64,000 nucleotides of DNA, taken from contig NZ_CP102271.1 of assembly GCF_025148785.1 (NCBI RefSeq), forward strand, positions 1,605,972 through 1,669,971, read 5' to 3'. This document shows positions 1 through 7,299 of this stretch, piece by piece. The notes under the pieces were generated by a model. It was given only the letters and a program-made list of their open reading frames with translations, searched no databases and was not told the DNA's origin. The position numbers were made by a program, and so were the translations under genes. Within the stretch, counting starts at the first letter, position 1, and every line of letters begins with the position of its first letter. Source of the stretch: Catenibacterium mitsuokai (GTDB lineage Bacteria > Bacillota_I > Bacilli_A > Erysipelotrichales > Coprobacillaceae).

Positions 1-1
1 C

Positions 2-100
2 AGTTTAGGTGTCGTATTTGGTATTTGTTTTGACAATATAGGTATAGGAATCTGCTTAGGTGTCGGTGCAGCCCTTCCATTGTTTCCGATAAAAAAATAA
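2..100 (+). CDS. C-terminal end of a small glycine-rich membrane protein (partial)
   Basis: The frame starting at base 2 is open from the window edge and ends with TAA at 98-100, directly before a terminator. The 32 visible residues are hydrophobic with glycine spaced every two to four residues (GICFDNIGIGICLGVG), which resembles the tail of glycine-zipper membrane proteins. The start is outside the window, so total length is unknown. It faces the nitroreductase operon convergently. Only the glycine pattern and the stop next to a terminator support it as coding. Confidence 0.45.
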   Translation, partial: SLGVVFGICFDNIGIGICLGVGAALPLFPIKK

Positions 101-124
101 TCCTCCGCAAGGAGGATTATTTCA
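92..124. terminator. Bidirectional intrinsic terminator
   Basis: A perfect 10-bp stem (97-106 with 111-120, GCAA loop) is flanked by an A-run on the left and ATTTCATT on the right. It can end both the partial plus-strand gene and the minus-strand nitroreductase operon. Confidence 0.8.
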
Positions 125-637
125 TTATTCGATTGTAATCACACGATGATCAAGACGAGGTGCTGCTTCTGGAGCCTTACCATCCGCAAATCCTATAATA
201 ACATTTCCGATACCTTCATAGTCTTCTTCAATGCCCCATTCTTTAAGAAGTCTTCTTCCTTCTTCACCTTCAAATACTTCTTTCGCACGATGAATCCAGC
301 AAGAACCAAGTCCTAAGCCATGTGCTTCATTGAGCATATTACCAATCGCAAGTGATCCATCATAGATATATGTAGGATATTCTTTCTTTGCTAATACTAC
401 AATCACTACAGGCGCACCATAGAAAGGATCTTTATCACTTCCCATAATATCAGCATTCAACTTTGATAAATAATCTCTCATTTCTTTATTCTTTACTACT
501 ACAAACTTAACGCCCTGTCTGCCCATACCAGTAGGAGCATATAAACCAGCTTCTACAATTCTCTCAAGATCTTCATCTCTAGGCATTTCATCTGTATATT
601 TTCTAATACTTCTTCTTGTTTTTAAAACATCTAACAT
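125..637 (-). CDS. Nitroreductase family protein
   Basis: This 170-residue protein is a probable FMN-dependent NAD(P)H oxidoreductase of the nitroreductase superfamily. The N-terminal TRRSIRKY (residues 7-14) is the family's FMN-phosphate-binding signature, and the later GLGSCWIHRA segment is typical of the small single-domain members. The length suits the short cytoplasmic forms. It is the second gene of an operon, starting 2 bases after the MFS gene stops. The natural substrate cannot be told from sequence; a link to export or detoxification of the MFS substrate is inferred from pairing only. Confidence 0.85.
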   Translation of the reverse strand: MLDVLKTRRSIRKYTDEMPRDEDLERIVEAGLYAPTGMGRQGVKFVVVKNKEMRDYLSKLNADIMGSDKDPFYGAPVVIVVLAKKEYPTYIYDGSLAIGNMLNEAHGLGLGSCWIHRAKEVFEGEEGRRLLKEWGIEEDYEGIGNVIIGFADGKAPEAAPRLDHRVITIE

Positions 638-639
638 AT

Positions 640-1824
640 TTAAGCCCCCTTCTTATTTACGTTCTCAACAGTCACAATCATCACAATTGTGCCTAATGCA
701 CTTAATACTAAACCTAAAAATAATGTTTCATAAACACCCATACTATCTAGTAAAATACCACCTAAGAAACTAGCTAGTACACCAGATACAGTCATACTTG
801 TAGTAACGAGTGCCTGTCCTTTAACTGCATCCTTTGCATCAAATAATTTATCTACATAATAAACTGATGCTGGAATAAATAATGCATAAGCAAGCATCTG
901 TGTAGCCTGAGCTAAATAGATCATAAACATATTTGTCGCAAAATAAGTTAATGTATGTTTAAGTGTGAAGAATATTGCGGAAATGATGATTGTATTTTTG
1001 ATATTGATTTTATTTTTATACTTTTCAAATAAAGCCATTGTTGGTAGTTCCAACATCGCAGCCAAGAATACTGCATTACCCATATCTCCAGTATTACCAC
1101 CAACGTTTCTAATTACGTTAATAAAGAAATTGTTGATGATTGTATGATCAAAATAAACTAATACAAAACCAGCTAAAAAGATCATGAATTTAAGATGCTT
1201 CTTAATAAAAGCTCCTGTGCTTTCTTTTTCGACTACTTTTTCTTCAATGACTTCATCTATTTCAGCTTCTGGCATCTTAAATGAGCGAATGAGAGGTAAA
1301 ATACCTAAGAAGATAACAATATAAGCAAGCGGCATTAAAGTAGGGCTCACTGCTTTTACTACATTTCCTAATACAAGAGACGCAAGAGCATAAGCCACTG
1401 ATCCAATACCACGTGCTACACCAAACTTAACATCAATACCCTGTTTCTGGAATGCGAAAGCAAGTGAGTTAACTAAAGGCATTGTAGTATAAAGAATTGT
1501 AGAAACTGCAATAAACAAAGCAGCAGCTAAGAATGTCACCTTACTTACAAACATAAGTAATACAGATAGAATACTACAAAGACCAAACATGATCATTAAG
1601 ACTTTCTTCATAGAAATGTTTGACTTATCTACAAATCCTCCAAGTACGGGTTGTGCAATACTTGTTAGAATATTTGCGATTGCAAGTACAATCCCAATTA
1701 AAGATGAGCTCATGCCAACTGACCCTAGATATACTGCAGCATAGCCCATAACTGCACAGAATCCTACAAAGTAAATCCCCTGCAACATTGAGTATTTAAT
1801 ATTAATACTTTTTGACTGATCCAT
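640..1824 (-). CDS. MFS transporter (sugar-symporter-like)
   Basis: This 394-residue protein has about 12 hydrophobic segments split by a charged central loop (around residues 190-208, rich in E, V and K), as expected for a major facilitator superfamily permease in the cytoplasmic membrane. The general look (short N-terminus, YFDHTIINNFF in the second half) recalls the LacY/nucleoside-symporter-like branch, but the substrate is not identifiable. It is the first gene of a two-gene operon with the nitroreductase, behind a strong promoter covered by a palindrome. The start at 1824 follows GGGAG (on the minus strand) about 8 bases upstream. Confidence 0.85.
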   Translation of the reverse strand: MDQSKSINIKYSMLQGIYFVGFCAVMGYAAVYLGSVGMSSSLIGIVLAIANILTSIAQPVLGGFVDKSNISMKKVLMIMFGLCSILSVLLMFVSKVTFLAAALFIAVSTILYTTMPLVNSLAFAFQKQGIDVKFGVARGIGSVAYALASLVLGNVVKAVSPTLMPLAYIVIFLGILPLIRSFKMPEAEIDEVIEEKVVEKESTGAFIKKHLKFMIFLAGFVLVYFDHTIINNFFINVIRNVGGNTGDMGNAVFLAAMLELPTMALFEKYKNKINIKNTIIISAIFFTLKHTLTYFATNMFMIYLAQATQMLAYALFIPASVYYVDKLFDAKDAVKGQALVTTSMTVSGVLASFLGGILLDSMGVYETLFLGLVLSALGTIVMIVTVENVNKKGA

Positions 1825-1854
1825 TATATAATCTCCCTTACATGTGATAAGAAT

Positions 1855-1883
1855 ATTATAACAGAATAGAAATAATTCTGTAA
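1855..1883 (-). promoter_or_regulatory. Promoter of the MFS/nitroreductase operon, with palindromic operator
   Basis: On the minus strand, TTACAG (1878-1883) and TATAAT (1855-1860) are 17 bp apart. An inverted repeat, ACAGAAT-7-ATTCTGT (1861-1881), fills the whole spacer and overlaps the -35, the position expected for a repressor site. The regulator is unknown. Confidence 0.65.
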
Positions 1884-1903
1884 TCTCTTACATATTCTGA
1901 AAA

Positions 1904-1929
1904 TAAAAAACTCAGGATTTCTCCTGAGT
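1904..1929 (-). terminator. Terminator of tRNA cluster 1
   Basis: The minus strand reads an 8-bp stem (1910-1917 with 1922-1929) followed by a T-run, just after tRNA-Ser. Confidence 0.8.
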
Positions 1930-1938
1930 AACATTCAA

Positions 1939-2031
1939 TGGCGCAGGTTGAGGGATTCGAACCCCCGCAGGACGTTAATCCTCTGTCGGTTTTCAAGACC
2001 GATCCCTTCAGCCGGACTTGGGTAAACCTGC
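1939..2031 (-). tRNA. tRNA-Ser(TGA)
   Basis: The gene has a GCAGGTT/AACCTGC acceptor stem, anticodon TGA, a long variable arm and an encoded CCA end (1939-1941). It is the last gene of the cluster. Confidence 0.95.
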
Positions 2032-2041
2032 ATCATTCTAA

Positions 2042-2117
<76 letters not shown>

Positions 2118-2121
2118 AAAA

Positions 2122-2199
2122 TGGCGGTCTGGACGGGGCTCGAACCCGCGACCTCCGCCGTGACAGGGCGGCATTCTAAACCAACTGAACTACCAGACC
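2122..2199 (-). tRNA. tRNA-Asp(GTC)
   Basis: The acceptor stem is GGTCTGG/CCAGACC, the anticodon is GTC in a CTGTCAC loop, and CCA is encoded. Confidence 0.95.
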
Positions 2200-2203
2200 A
2201 TCT

Positions 2204-2280
<77 letters not shown>

Positions 2281-2290
2281 ATATGTAATT

Positions 2291-2367
2291 TGGTGGACCC
2301 TGCTGGACTCGAACCAGCGACCAACCGGTTATGAGCCGGTGGCTCTAACCAACTGAGCTAAGGGTCC
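2291..2367 (-). tRNA. tRNA-Ile2(CAT), lysidine type
   Basis: The GGACCCT acceptor stem and the CGGCTCATAACCG anticodon arm resemble Bacillus tRNA-Ile2, whose CAT anticodon is changed to read AUA codons by TilS. Two other CAT tRNAs in the cluster look like initiator and elongator Met, leaving Ile2 as the best reading. CCA is encoded. Confidence 0.75.
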
Positions 2368-2395
2368 TCATCTATCAGAGTGCTTTTTAATCAAA

Positions 2396-2472
2396 TGGTA
2401 GCGGGAGAGGGATTTGAACCCCCGACACTCCGGGTATGAACCGAATGCTCTAGCCAACTGAGCTATCCCGCC
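2396..2472 (-). tRNA. Elongator tRNA-Met(CAT)
   Basis: The GGCGGGA acceptor stem (G1-U72 wobble) and the GGTTCATACCC anticodon arm are typical of elongator Met tRNA. CCA is encoded. Confidence 0.88.
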
Positions 2473-2492
2473 ATGTATATGATTAAATAAAT

Positions 2493-2568
2493 TGGTGGAG
2501 CCTAGGAGGATCGAACTCCTGACCTCCTGCGTGCAAAGCAGGCGCTCTCCCAGCTGAGCTAAGGCCCC
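2493..2568 (-). tRNA. tRNA-Ala(TGC)
   Basis: The anticodon TGC lies in TTTGCAC, with a GGGGCCT acceptor strand and encoded CCA. Confidence 0.95.
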
Positions 2569-2576
2569 ATTTCAAA

Positions 2577-2653
2577 TGGTCGGGAAGACAGGATTTGAAC
2601 CTGCGACCCCCTGGTCCCAAACCAGGTGCACTACCAAGCTGTGCTACTTCCCG
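2577..2653 (-). tRNA. tRNA-Pro(TGG)
   Basis: The anticodon TGG lies in TTTGGGA, with acceptor stem CGGGAAG/CTTCCCG and encoded CCA. Confidence 0.95.
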
Positions 2654-2658
2654 TTAGA

Positions 2659-2735
2659 TGGCGCGCCAGACAGGAATTGAACCCGTAACCCCTTGTTCCG
2701 TAGACAAGTACTCTATCCAGTTGAGCTACTGGCGC
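2659..2735 (-). tRNA. tRNA-Arg(ACG)
   Basis: The anticodon is ACG and the acceptor stem is GCGCCAG/CTGGCGC, with encoded CCA. The second copy (5782-5858) carries a compensated base-pair change in this stem. Confidence 0.95.
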
Positions 2736-2752
2736 GTTTGTGATGCTTGATT

Positions 2753-2781
2753 ATTTTATCAAATCATCTCTATGTTGTCAA
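2753..2781 (-). promoter_or_regulatory. Internal promoter for the Arg-to-Ser tRNAs of cluster 1
   Basis: On the minus strand a perfect TTGACA (2776-2781) and TAAAAT (2753-2758) are 17 bp apart, about 18 bases before tRNA-Arg. Cluster 2 lacks this promoter. Confidence 0.8.
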
Positions 2782-2805
2782 GACTTATTTTTAATTATAA
2801 GCCTT

Positions 2806-2829
2806 AATAAAAACTCAGTACACTGAGTT
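2806..2829 (-). terminator. Terminator after tRNA-Leu
   Basis: AACTCAG-4-CTGAGTT (2812-2829) is followed on the minus strand by TTTTTATT. It makes tRNA-Leu of cluster 1 a single-gene unit. Confidence 0.75.
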
Positions 2830-2839
2830 AATAAATAGA

Positions 2840-2928
2840 TGGTGCCCTGGGCCGGAATCGAACCGGCACGGAGTTTGAAGTCCGCAGGATTTTAAGTCCT
2901 GTGCGTCTACCAGTTTCGCCACCAGGGC
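2840..2928 (-). tRNA. tRNA-Leu(TAA)
   Basis: The gene is 89 nt with a long variable arm, anticodon TAA in CTTAAAA, acceptor stem GCCCTGG/CCAGGGC and encoded CCA. Confidence 0.95.
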
Positions 2929-2933
2929 ACTTC

Positions 2934-2982
2934 GCAATCGAGATTGCTTGTATAATATACAATGAATTCAGACGTTTTGCAA
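2934..2982 (-). promoter_or_regulatory. Promoter and leader hairpin of tRNA-Leu, cluster 1
   Basis: Minus-strand TTGCAA (2977-2982) and TATATT (2954-2959) are 17 bp apart. The leader has a 6-bp hairpin, GCAATC-TC-GATTGC (2934-2947). The leader is shared with cluster 2 (6043-6056) although the surrounding DNA differs. Confidence 0.65.
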
Positions 2983-3055
2983 CCCTTTTTTTAAATTATT
3001 TTTTTAAGTTTATAAAATATGTACTATATATCAATGTTTTTTTAGGTAACTTTTT

Positions 3056-3490
3056 TTAGTAAATCTTAATAGAATCGTCAGATTCATAGATATATTCTGA
3101 GTAATCACCTTCAAATACAGCTAAATGGTCAAAAAAATGACTTACTAAATTGATATTTTTCATCTCTTCTTTGGTAAACCACCCCACTTCACCTTCATAA
3201 CTGCTTCTTAATTCTCCACTAAATTTAGTTGCTGAAAATAAAAATACAATATATCTACCCGATTTTACCCAGAATTGTTTCACTCCTACTAAACGAGGAT
3301 TCTTCATAATTAAACCTGTTTCTTCTTTTACTTCTCTTATTGCAGATTGTACAATTGATTCTCCAGGTTCTATATGTCCTCCGGGGAATGTATAACCCTG
3401 CCAATCTTTCTTAACTCTATTCTGCAGCAAGTACTTATCTCCATCTTTAATCATGCAGAGATTAGTTAGTTCAACCATTTCCGTTCTCAT
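3056..3490 (-). CDS. Nudix (MutT-like) hydrolase
   Basis: This 144-residue cytoplasmic protein has a full Nudix box at residues 38-60 (G, five residues, E, seven residues, REVKEETGL), the Mg-binding site that cleaves nucleoside diphosphates linked to another group. The substrate could be an oxidised nucleotide or a sugar nucleotide; sequence does not decide. The start has GAGGAG 8 bases upstream. It stands alone between tRNA-Leu and a small membrane gene, with no clear terminator of its own. Confidence 0.9.
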   Translation of the reverse strand: MRTEMVELTNLCMIKDGDKYLLQNRVKKDWQGYTFPGGHIEPGESIVQSAIREVKEETGLIMKNPRLVGVKQFWVKSGRYIVFLFSATKFSGELRSSYEGEVGWFTKEEMKNINLVSHFFDHLAVFEGDYSEYIYESDDSIKIY

Positions 3491-3598
3491 TGTTATTTCT
3501 CCTCATATATAGCTCCTCTAAGCTTTATAACACATTATACATAAACAGATGTCAAATATATACAAAACTGCCTCAAAACGCTTATTTACGCGCATTAC

Positions 3599-3622
3599 AA
3601 AAGAGATGCATTACACATCTCT
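3599..3622 (-). terminator. Terminator of the small membrane protein gene
   Basis: AGAGATG (3602-3608) pairs with CATCTCT (3616-3622), followed on the minus strand by TTTTGT. The stem overlaps the stop codon of the upstream gene. Confidence 0.55.
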
Positions 3623-3828
3623 CAAGAATTCTTTTCCCTATAAATAAAATAGACCAGCAATATAATACAAACCACTCTTATACTGGATACATATTGAGAC
3701 ATTCTTGCAAGAAATAAAGCCTCTGTTGGAACAGATCCAATATGTTCTGCTAGAAATCCCCCGATAGGACATGCAAGTAAACATGCAACTACTAACAAGC
3801 TGATTTTTACTAATAATCGATTTCCCAT
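3622..3828 (-). CDS. Small two-helix membrane protein, unknown function
   Basis: This 68-residue product has two hydrophobic segments (about residues 6-25 and 49-62) and a basic tail (YREKNS). I do not recognise a family. It is likely real: AAGGA lies about 6 bases before the ATG, a TATACT -10 box sits upstream (the -35 is poor), and a terminator follows. It stands upstream of and in line with the Nudix gene but is separated by its terminator. Confidence 0.6.
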   Translation of the reverse strand: MGNRLLVKISLLVVACLLACPIGGFLAEHIGSVPTEALFLARMSQYVSSIRVVCIILLVYFIYREKNS

Positions 3829-3895
3829 TCAGTCCTTCTTTATTAGTTATTGCTAATAGTATAATAATTAGATTCTTTTCGCAATATCATTTATA

Positions 3896-3920
3896 CAAAA
3901 AGAACGTACAGTTTTGTACG
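3896..3920 (-). terminator. Terminator of the FUSC-type gene
   Basis: CGTACA (3905-3910) pairs with TGTACG (3915-3920), followed on the minus strand by TTCTTTTT. Confidence 0.65.
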
Positions 3921-3943
3921 CCCTCATTTCACTTTAAGATAGA

Positions 3944-4996
3944 TTATAATGTTTCTTTTACTTTAATTCTTGATATAAACCAATGAAATATAATACAGAA
4001 GAGTAAAGCAAGGACTACACCAAATACATTTTGGATTATTCTTAAGCTAACTGCGCCCTTTAATCCATATAGTTGTGTTGCTATAGCTAAAGCACCAAAT
4101 GTATTGAAAACAGCCTGCCAGCTATATTGTGTAGAAAAACCTACTCCAATTCCCCCAATCACACCTATAAATGCATAGATTGGTGAAGGAAGAAGGAAAT
4201 ATAATACTGTAAAGCATATCACTCCTGCAATATTTCCAACAATTCTTTTACGTACTCTATATTGCATATCGTCCATAAGTGGTAAGATTACAGACATTGC
4301 GGCAATACCAGCCCACATAGCACGTGGCATAGCACAAAGTTCAGCTATACATATTACAACTGGCACACAGATAATCTGACATAGCTGCCATTTTGTTCTA
4401 GTAGAAGAAAGATCAAATTCTTGTAATAAATGTATTACATGCTTATCATAAGTTCTATGCTTATGGTTTCGATAGAATACGATACAAGTAAGAACAGCAC
4501 CTACAGCCATTCCAGCAAGTCTCATCAAATAACTCTTTCCAGATACGTCATAACCGTATAATAATAAATATCCTAGAACAAGCGTTGATTGATTGAACAT
4601 AGATGGATTATGACATCCTAGGAATACTAATAGAGCTAATGCCGCGATATTTACCAGCATCCCTACGACTGGTGGGAGTTTATTAGCCAGGTGTGAACAC
4701 ACAGTCATATTAATGAAAAATAAAGCCAGAAGCACTGTAGATTGTCCTGCATGTATTTCAAAGTGTGCCTGTCTAAATACCATAATACATAAGAGAACAA
4801 CCACTCCAGCAATACTATTCTCACTTCCAAATAAAATACTAAATAATGTTACAAAGAGAAAGCAGAAAGCCACTGTGATTGCAATTTTAAAAAGATATAC
4901 TGCTATGTGATACAGTTTCTCTTTTGTGGTTTGACTGTTTCTAATTAACTCTTTAGAGCCTTTCTGATTCAATTGTAATTCTTGGTAGAATGTCAT
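3944..4996 (-). CDS. FUSC-family (aromatic acid exporter-like) integral membrane protein
   Basis: The 350-residue protein has two blocks of hydrophobic helices separated by a charged cytosolic stretch near residues 175-200, the repeated layout of fusaric-acid-resistance-type proteins. The second block contains PRAMWAGIAAMSVILP and YRVRKRIVGNIAGV, close to the conserved FUSC core (W-A-x-x-x-V with a downstream R-x-x-G). Such proteins export aromatic acids or small organic ions, but the substrate here is unknown. It stands alone between two tRNA clusters. GGAGGT about 6 bases upstream supports the ATG at 4996. Confidence 0.72.
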   Translation of the reverse strand: MTFYQELQLNQKGSKELIRNSQTTKEKLYHIAVYLFKIAITVAFCFLFVTLFSILFGSENSIAGVVVLLCIMVFRQAHFEIHAGQSTVLLALFFINMTVCSHLANKLPPVVGMLVNIAALALLVFLGCHNPSMFNQSTLVLGYLLLYGYDVSGKSYLMRLAGMAVGAVLTCIVFYRNHKHRTYDKHVIHLLQEFDLSSTRTKWQLCQIICVPVVICIAELCAMPRAMWAGIAAMSVILPLMDDMQYRVRKRIVGNIAGVICFTVLYFLLPSPIYAFIGVIGGIGVGFSTQYSWQAVFNTFGALAIATQLYGLKGAVSLRIIQNVFGVVLALLFCIIFHWFISRIKVKETL

Positions 4997-5021
4997 GAAA
5001 TACCTCCTTAATGAAAATACA

Positions 5022-5047
5022 AAAAAAACTCAGGATTTCTCCCGAGT
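5022..5047 (-). terminator. Terminator of tRNA cluster 2
   Basis: This is the same hairpin as at 1910-1929, with one change (C5043) that turns an A-U pair of the RNA into G-U, followed by a longer T-run. Confidence 0.78.
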
Positions 5048-5056
5048 AACATTCAA

Positions 5057-5149
5057 TGGCGCAGGTTGAGGGATTCGAACCCCCGCAGGACGTTAATCCT
5101 CTGTCGGTTTTCAAGACCGATCCCTTCAGCCGGACTTGGGTAAACCTGC
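5057..5149 (-). tRNA. tRNA-Ser(TGA)
   Basis: Identical to 1939-2031. Confidence 0.95.
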
Positions 5150-5159
5150 ATCATTCTAA

Positions 5160-5235
<76 letters not shown>

Positions 5236-5239
5236 AAAA

Positions 5240-5317
5240 TGGCGGTCTGGACGGGGCTCGAACCCGCGACCTCCGCCGTGACAGGGCGGCATTCTAAACC
5301 AACTGAACTACCAGACC
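5240..5317 (-). tRNA. tRNA-Asp(GTC)
   Basis: Identical to 2122-2199. Confidence 0.95.
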
Positions 5318-5321
5318 ATCT

Positions 5322-5398
<77 letters not shown>

Positions 5399-5408
5399 AT
5401 ATGTAATT

Positions 5409-5485
5409 TGGTGGACCCTGCTGGACTCGAACCAGCGACCAACCGGTTATGAGCCGGTGGCTCTAACCAACTGAGCTAAGGGTCC
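5409..5485 (-). tRNA. tRNA-Ile2(CAT), lysidine type
   Basis: Identical to 2291-2367; the Ile2 reading rests on the same argument. Confidence 0.75.
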
Positions 5486-5513
5486 TCATCTATCAGAGTG
5501 CTTTTTAATCAAA

Positions 5514-5590
5514 TGGTAGCGGGAGAGGGATTTGAACCCCCGACACTCCGGGTATGAACCGAATGCTCTAGCCAACTGAGCTATCCCGCC
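5514..5590 (-). tRNA. Elongator tRNA-Met(CAT)
   Basis: Identical to 2396-2472. Confidence 0.88.
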
Positions 5591-5610
5591 ATGTATATGA
5601 TTAAATAAAT

Positions 5611-5686
5611 TGGTGGAGCCTAGGAGGATCGAACTCCTGACCTCCTGCGTGCAAAGCAGGCGCTCTCCCAGCTGAGCTAAGGCCCC
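5611..5686 (-). tRNA. tRNA-Ala(TGC)
   Basis: Identical to 2493-2568. Confidence 0.95.
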
Positions 5687-5694
5687 ATTTCAAA

Positions 5695-5771
5695 TGGTCG
5701 GGAAGACAGGATTTGAACCTGCGACCCCCTGGTCCCAAACCAGGTGCACTACCAAGCTGTGCTACTTCCCG
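5695..5771 (-). tRNA. tRNA-Pro(TGG)
   Basis: Identical to 2577-2653. Confidence 0.95.
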
Positions 5772-5781
5772 TTTATATAAT

Positions 5782-5858
5782 TGGCGCGCTAGACAGGAAT
5801 TGAACCCGTAACCCCTTGTTCCGTAGACAAGTACTCTATCCAGTTGAGCTACTAGCGC
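5782..5858 (-). tRNA. tRNA-Arg(ACG), acceptor-stem variant
   Basis: The body equals 2659-2735, but the acceptor stem is GCGCTAG/CTAGCGC: position 5 and its partner both changed (C-G to T-A), so pairing is kept. Confidence 0.95.
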
Positions 5859-5868
5859 AATTCATAAA

Positions 5869-5957
5869 TGGTGCCCTGGGCCGGAATCGAACCGGCACGG
5901 AGTTTGAAGTCCGCAGGATTTTAAGTCCTGTGCGTCTACCAGTTTCGCCACCAGGGC
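5869..5957 (-). tRNA. tRNA-Leu(TAA)
   Basis: It matches 2840-2928. Unlike cluster 1 it is joined to tRNA-Arg by a 10-base spacer, with no terminator or promoter between. Confidence 0.95.
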
Positions 5958-5964
5958 ACACGTA

Positions 5965-6039
5965 TGGAGGTTCCAACCGGACTTGAACCGATGATCGAAG
6001 AGTTGCAGTCTTCTGCCTTACCAACTTGGCTATGGAACC
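5965..6039 (-). tRNA. tRNA-Cys(GCA)
   Basis: The anticodon is GCA in CTGCAAC, the acceptor stem GGTTCCA/TGGAACC, the discriminator base T, and CCA is encoded. It is the first gene of cluster 2 and has no partner in cluster 1. Confidence 0.95.
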
Positions 6040-6042
6040 GTC

Positions 6043-6091
6043 GCAATCGAGATTGCTTGTATACTATACTATGTATTTTGAGATAATGCAA
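6043..6091 (-). promoter_or_regulatory. Promoter and leader hairpin of tRNA cluster 2
   Basis: Minus-strand TTGCAT (6086-6091) and TATAGT (6063-6068) are 17 bp apart. The leader carries the same GCAATC-TC-GATTGC hairpin (6043-6056) as cluster 1. Confidence 0.65.
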
Positions 6092-6210
6092 GGGGTTTTT
6101 AGAACTTTTTTCTAAGTGTTTACATTTAACTCGATAAACACAAGGTTTTTTTAATCAAAAAATTATATCTTTTTTATCAGAACTCCTAAGAGAATGCTTA
6201 CAAAGATAGA

Positions 6211-6243
6211 AAAAAATGGTGATTCTAGAAACTAGAATCACCA
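6211..6243 (-). terminator. Terminator of the pot operon
   Basis: A perfect 12-bp stem (6217-6228 with 6232-6243, AAA loop) is followed on the minus strand by ATTTTTT-type sequence, after potD. Confidence 0.88.
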
Positions 6244-6252
6244 TAATTATTG

Positions 6253-7299
6253 TTATTTTGCTTTAACTTTTGTCCAGTAGTTACTAAACATTTCTTTAGT
6301 CTTTGTATCCTGATAGTTGAAACATTCATCTTTTGGTCCAACACGCATGTTATAAGCATTGTTGTTCTTGAATTCTTTCTTTCTAGCTTTTGCTGCTGCT
6401 ACAGTATTAGTAGTTAAATAGCCTACTTCCTGTGTATTTAAGAAAGCGTTCTTATCAGAAATCATATAGTTAATGAATTTATTAGCCATATCTGTGTTCT
6501 TACAATCCTTAGAGATAACAAATCCATCAAACCAATAGTTAGTCCCTTCTTCTGGCATATAGAAGCCCATATCTGGGTTTTCTTTCATTACATCTGCTGC
6601 ATCACCTGAATACATAACACAAAGTGCTTTTTCACCATTCTTCATGTTATCGATAGAGTCATCTGTTGCATATGTAGGATCCATAGTCTTTCTCTGTTCT
6701 ACCAACCAATTGAAAGCGGCCTGGATTTCATTTTCATTAGTTGTGTTCATAGAGTATCCTAAAGCCTTTAAAGCAACCATCATAGAGTCTCTTTCAGAGT
6801 CATACATATAAAGGTTACCCTTGTACTTAGTATTACGTAGGATTTCCCATCCTGCTTTTAAATCTTCTTTTTTAACCTGTGTTTTGTCATAAACGATACC
6901 TACGTTACCACAGAAATAAGGTACCCAGTATTCGTTGTTAGGATCGAATTGCTGGTTTAATACTTTAGTATCTAATGATTTCTTACTAGTAATCTTAGAC
7001 CAGTCAATCTTCTGTAAAAGATTTTCCTTGATCATACGTTCAATCATATAATCTGATGGTACTAATACATCATACTGGTTACCACCTAATAATTTAGTAT
7101 ACATTGATTCGTTTGAATCAAATGTTTCATAAATAACCTTACAGTCATATTCATCCTGGAACGCCTTAATAACGTCCATATCAGCGTATACCCCCCAGTT
7201 GAATACTTTCAATGTGTGTTTATAGTTTTTTGACCCACACCCAGTCATTAGGCCACAGATAACTGCAACGCAAAGTAACCCTTTAAATAGCTTTTTCAT
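6253..7299 (-). CDS. potD: Spermidine/putrescine ABC transporter substrate-binding lipoprotein
   Basis: This 348-residue extracellular solute-binding protein captures polyamines for the PotABC importer. It begins with a lipoprotein signal peptide (basic start, hydrophobic core, LMTGC with lipidated Cys21). The mature part shows PotD-like blocks: VFNWGVYADMDVIKAF near the start, YDVLVPSDYMIERM and WFDGFVISKDCKN. The length matches the family (about 340-350). Its start overlaps the end of potC by 17 bases, and GAGAGGGG lies upstream of the ATG. It is the last gene of the operon and is followed by a strong terminator. Putrescine versus spermidine preference cannot be read here. Confidence 0.93.
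   Translation of the reverse strand: MKKLFKGLLCVAVICGLMTGCGSKNYKHTLKVFNWGVYADMDVIKAFQDEYDCKVIYETFDSNESMYTKLLGGNQYDVLVPSDYMIERMIKENLLQKIDWSKITSKKSLDTKVLNQQFDPNNEYWVPYFCGNVGIVYDKTQVKKEDLKAGWEILRNTKYKGNLYMYDSERDSMMVALKALGYSMNTTNENEIQAAFNWLVEQRKTMDPTYATDDSIDNMKNGEKALCVMYSGDAADVMKENPDMGFYMPEEGTNYWFDGFVISKDCKNTDMANKFINYMISDKNAFLNTQEVGYLTTNTVAAAKARKKEFKNNNAYNMRVGPKDECFNYQDTKTKEMFSNYWTKVKAK

Noticed and set aside
6116-6141. Inverted repeat GTGTTTA-12-TAAACAC upstream of tRNA cluster 2, followed by a T-run on the plus strand
   Set aside because: No plus-strand gene precedes it that it could terminate, and it is beyond the tRNA promoter; probably chance in AT-rich DNA.
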